Of a DNA stretch of 7,297 nt, positions 6,425-7,297 are shown one piece after another. The notes below the pieces were generated by a model, which searched no databases, was not told the origin of the DNA, and saw nothing but the letters and a program-made list of their open reading frames with translations. Both the position numbers and the translations under genes were made by a program. The DNA is from Pseudomonadota bacterium (GTDB taxonomy: Bacteria; Pseudomonadota; Gammaproteobacteria; Burkholderiales; Burkholderiaceae_D): contig JAEWBA010000177.1 in the NCBI GenBank assembly GCA_023391395.1, positions 1 through 7,297 on the forward strand, given 5' to 3'. Positions within the stretch are counted from its first letter, which is position 1; the number at the start of each line of letters is the position of its first letter.

Positions 6425-6901
6425 TCAACGCATCCGCTCGACAATCACGCCATTGTCCACGCGCACCCGGTCGCCGATTTGCAGGCCGGGGGAATTTTCC
6501 ATGGCCAGCGTCTGCATGGAGCCGTTATCCATGCGCAAGGTCACGCGGTAAACCTGGTCGGCACTCCGTGCGTTCTGTTGCATCTTGTTGCCGGCGTAGG
6601 CGCCGCCCGCAGCGCCGGCAATCGTTGCCGCTGTGCGTCCCGAACCGCTACCCACTTGGTTTCCCAGCGCACCGCCCACCACTGCACCGGCAATCGTGCC
6701 CAGACCTATGCCTCCGACCTGAGCCTGATCGCGCTGCACCATGTCGATCGCCTGCACTACGCCGTAGCCCGAAGCGCTAGACGTGGTGGTGGTGACCGGG
6801 ACCGAACTCGTATTGGTGGTGGTTCCACCTGGCGCGCCGCAACCAACCAGAGCAAGGGCGGCGGTACCTATCAGCATGACCTTCAGTTTGTCAGTTTTCA
6901 T
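6425..6901 (-). CDS. Glycine-zipper 2TM-type outer-membrane lipoprotein
   Basis: This 158-residue lipoprotein precursor has a basic N-terminus (MKTDKLK), a hydrophobic stretch and the lipobox LVGC with Cys21 as lipidated residue, so the mature protein starts at Cys21. A Thr/Ser-rich linker (26-44) follows. A glycine-zipper double hairpin at about 63-104 (GGIGLGTIAGAVVGGALGNQVG and GRTAATIAGAAGGAYAGN) resembles the SlyB/PcP family. The C-terminal beta-rich part (117-158) includes YRVTLRMDNGSMQTLAMEN and IGDRVRVDNGVI, as in those proteins. Residues after the Cys are not Asp, so outer-membrane sorting is likely. The start is set by AAGGAG (6908-6913 on the minus strand), 6 nt before the ATG. An in-frame upstream ATG at 7042 lies before the predicted sigma-54 promoter and is rejected. 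The family is linked to envelope integrity. Confidence 0.88.
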   Translation of the reverse strand: MKTDKLKVMLIGTAALALVGCGAPGGTTTNTSSVPVTTTTSSASGYGVVQAIDMVQRDQAQVGGIGLGTIAGAVVGGALGNQVGSGSGRTAATIAGAAGGAYAGNKMQQNARSADQVYRVTLRMDNGSMQTLAMENSPGLQIGDRVRVDNGVIVERMR

Positions 6902-7243
6902 CTTGATCTCCTTTTCATTGATTTTCCAGCGCGCCCCGTCCGTGCTAACGCGCGGCAACGAGGACTTGCCTGAGTGCGCTGGTTCCGGGCAAGTTGAGAT
7001 GCAGCTAGCGTGCCAGTTTCCAGCGATCACACTTCTGCGCACCGCTTCCCGCTCGGGCTCTCTCTAAGTTCGTTTCGCACGGCGCTGCGCGGCATCAACG
7101 CAGTTTTTACCGTTGCGCGTATTTATTACGTGGAACGCTTCTTTTGGCTTGCGCGCCGCACCGCATGGCCACGCGTTTCGGACGGCGGGTACATGGATTG
7201 CTTTGTCCCCGCTGCAGCGCTTCCACAATTCAAAAAACGAAAT
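6902..7243. other. Divergent intergenic region between lipoprotein and glycosyltransferase genes
   Basis: This 342-bp stretch holds the lipoprotein ribosome site and the sigma-54 promoter at 7000-7015. It becomes AT-richer near 7101-7135 and again at 7221-7243 before the glycosyltransferase start. A small stem, CAACG (7096-7100) with CGTTG (7111-7115), flanks a T-run. No clear sigma-70 promoter, activator palindrome or small gene could be supported. Confidence 0.6.
7000..7015 (-). promoter_or_regulatory. Sigma-54 (RpoN) promoter of the lipoprotein gene
   Basis: Read on the minus strand, TGGCACG-CTAG-CTGCA matches TGGCACG-N4-TTGCW at 11 of 12 specified bases with correct GG-N10-GC spacing. 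Transcription would begin near 6989, leaving a leader of about 88 nt before the lipoprotein ATG at 6901. No NtrC-like palindrome was seen upstream, so the activator is unknown. It is the second strong sigma-54 element in the window. Confidence 0.65.
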
Positions 7244-7297
7244 ATGCGAAAAATTGCCCTCATCAGTGAGCACGCCTCTCCCCTTGCGGCCATCGGC
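7244..7297 (+). CDS. Glycosyltransferase family 4-like protein, N-terminal fragment (continues beyond window)
   Basis: The last 18 codons of the window read MRKIALISEHASPLAAIG and remain open at the edge. IALISEHASPLA is typical of the first beta strand and loop of GT4 (retaining, GT-B fold) glycosyltransferases. In that family a Gly-rich GGVDxGGQNV segment usually follows. These enzymes move a sugar from a nucleotide donor to a glycan, lipid or small-molecule acceptor in the cytosol or at the membrane face. No strong ribosome site precedes the ATG, only an A-rich run. The gene is divergent from the lipoprotein gene. Only the start is visible, so donor and acceptor cannot be stated. Confidence 0.72.
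   Translation, partial: MRKIALISEHASPLAAIG

Noticed and set aside
6902..7042. Upstream ATG extending the lipoprotein by 47 residues
   Set aside because: The extension would hide the lipoprotein signal peptide, and its start lies upstream of the predicted promoter. The inner ATG has AAGGAG and a proper signal sequence.
7145..7160. Sigma-54-like element upstream of the glycosyltransferase
   Set aside because: GG-N10-GC spacing is present but only 8 of 12 consensus bases match, which is close to what chance gives in this sequence.
7064..7273. Minus-strand 69-codon open frame at the right edge
   Set aside because: It overlaps the glycosyltransferase start and the intergenic region and has no domain, ribosome site or family resemblance.

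Overview
The window looks like chromosomal DNA of a betaproteobacterium, most likely Burkholderiales and perhaps Oxalobacteraceae. This rests on high GC content, codon use, and the close fit of the first gene to the long, Tat-exported NrtA/CmpA-type binding proteins I associate with that group. No rRNA, tRNA, CRISPR array, insertion sequence or phage gene is visible.

Left half (about 97-3831, + strand): a four-gene cyanate uptake and breakdown operon. The order is a Tat-exported periplasmic binding protein (cynA/nrtA type), an inner-membrane permease (cynB/nrtB type), an ATPase (cynD/nrtD type) and cyanase (cynS). Gaps are 5, 9 and 39 bp, and three of the four genes have a clear AAGGAG site. 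The system imports cyanate, and cyanase uses bicarbonate to convert it to ammonia and CO2, so it serves nitrogen supply and detoxification. Upstream lies a sigma-54 (RpoN) -24/-12 promoter that matches the consensus at every specified base, with an NtrC-like palindrome about 45 bp further up. This predicts induction on nitrogen limitation. No cynT carbonic anhydrase or cynR regulator gene is in the window.

Centre (3832-4098): a GC-rich convergent intergenic stretch with several inverted repeats and a doubled CCCCGGGGCGG motif. No gene was found there.

Right half (4099-6901, - strand): four envelope-associated genes. In transcription order they are a glycine-zipper lipoprotein (6901-6425), a small MscS-type mechanosensitive channel (6291-5494), a four-helix YrzE/PhnA-like membrane protein (5268-4441) and a small PRC-barrel protein (4401-4099). 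The last two are probably co-transcribed. The lipoprotein gene has its own near-consensus sigma-54 promoter, and a weaker sigma-54-like element precedes the YrzE-like gene. A perfect 13-bp inverted repeat separates the lipoprotein and channel genes.

Right edge (7244-7297, + strand): the first 18 codons of a GT4-type glycosyltransferase, cut off by the window end and divergent from the lipoprotein gene.

I see no clearly new multi-gene system. The most interesting signals are regulatory (two strong and one weaker sigma-54-like promoters in 7.3 kb), the Cys/His motif ahead of the Tat signal of the binding protein, and the structured intergenic DNA.
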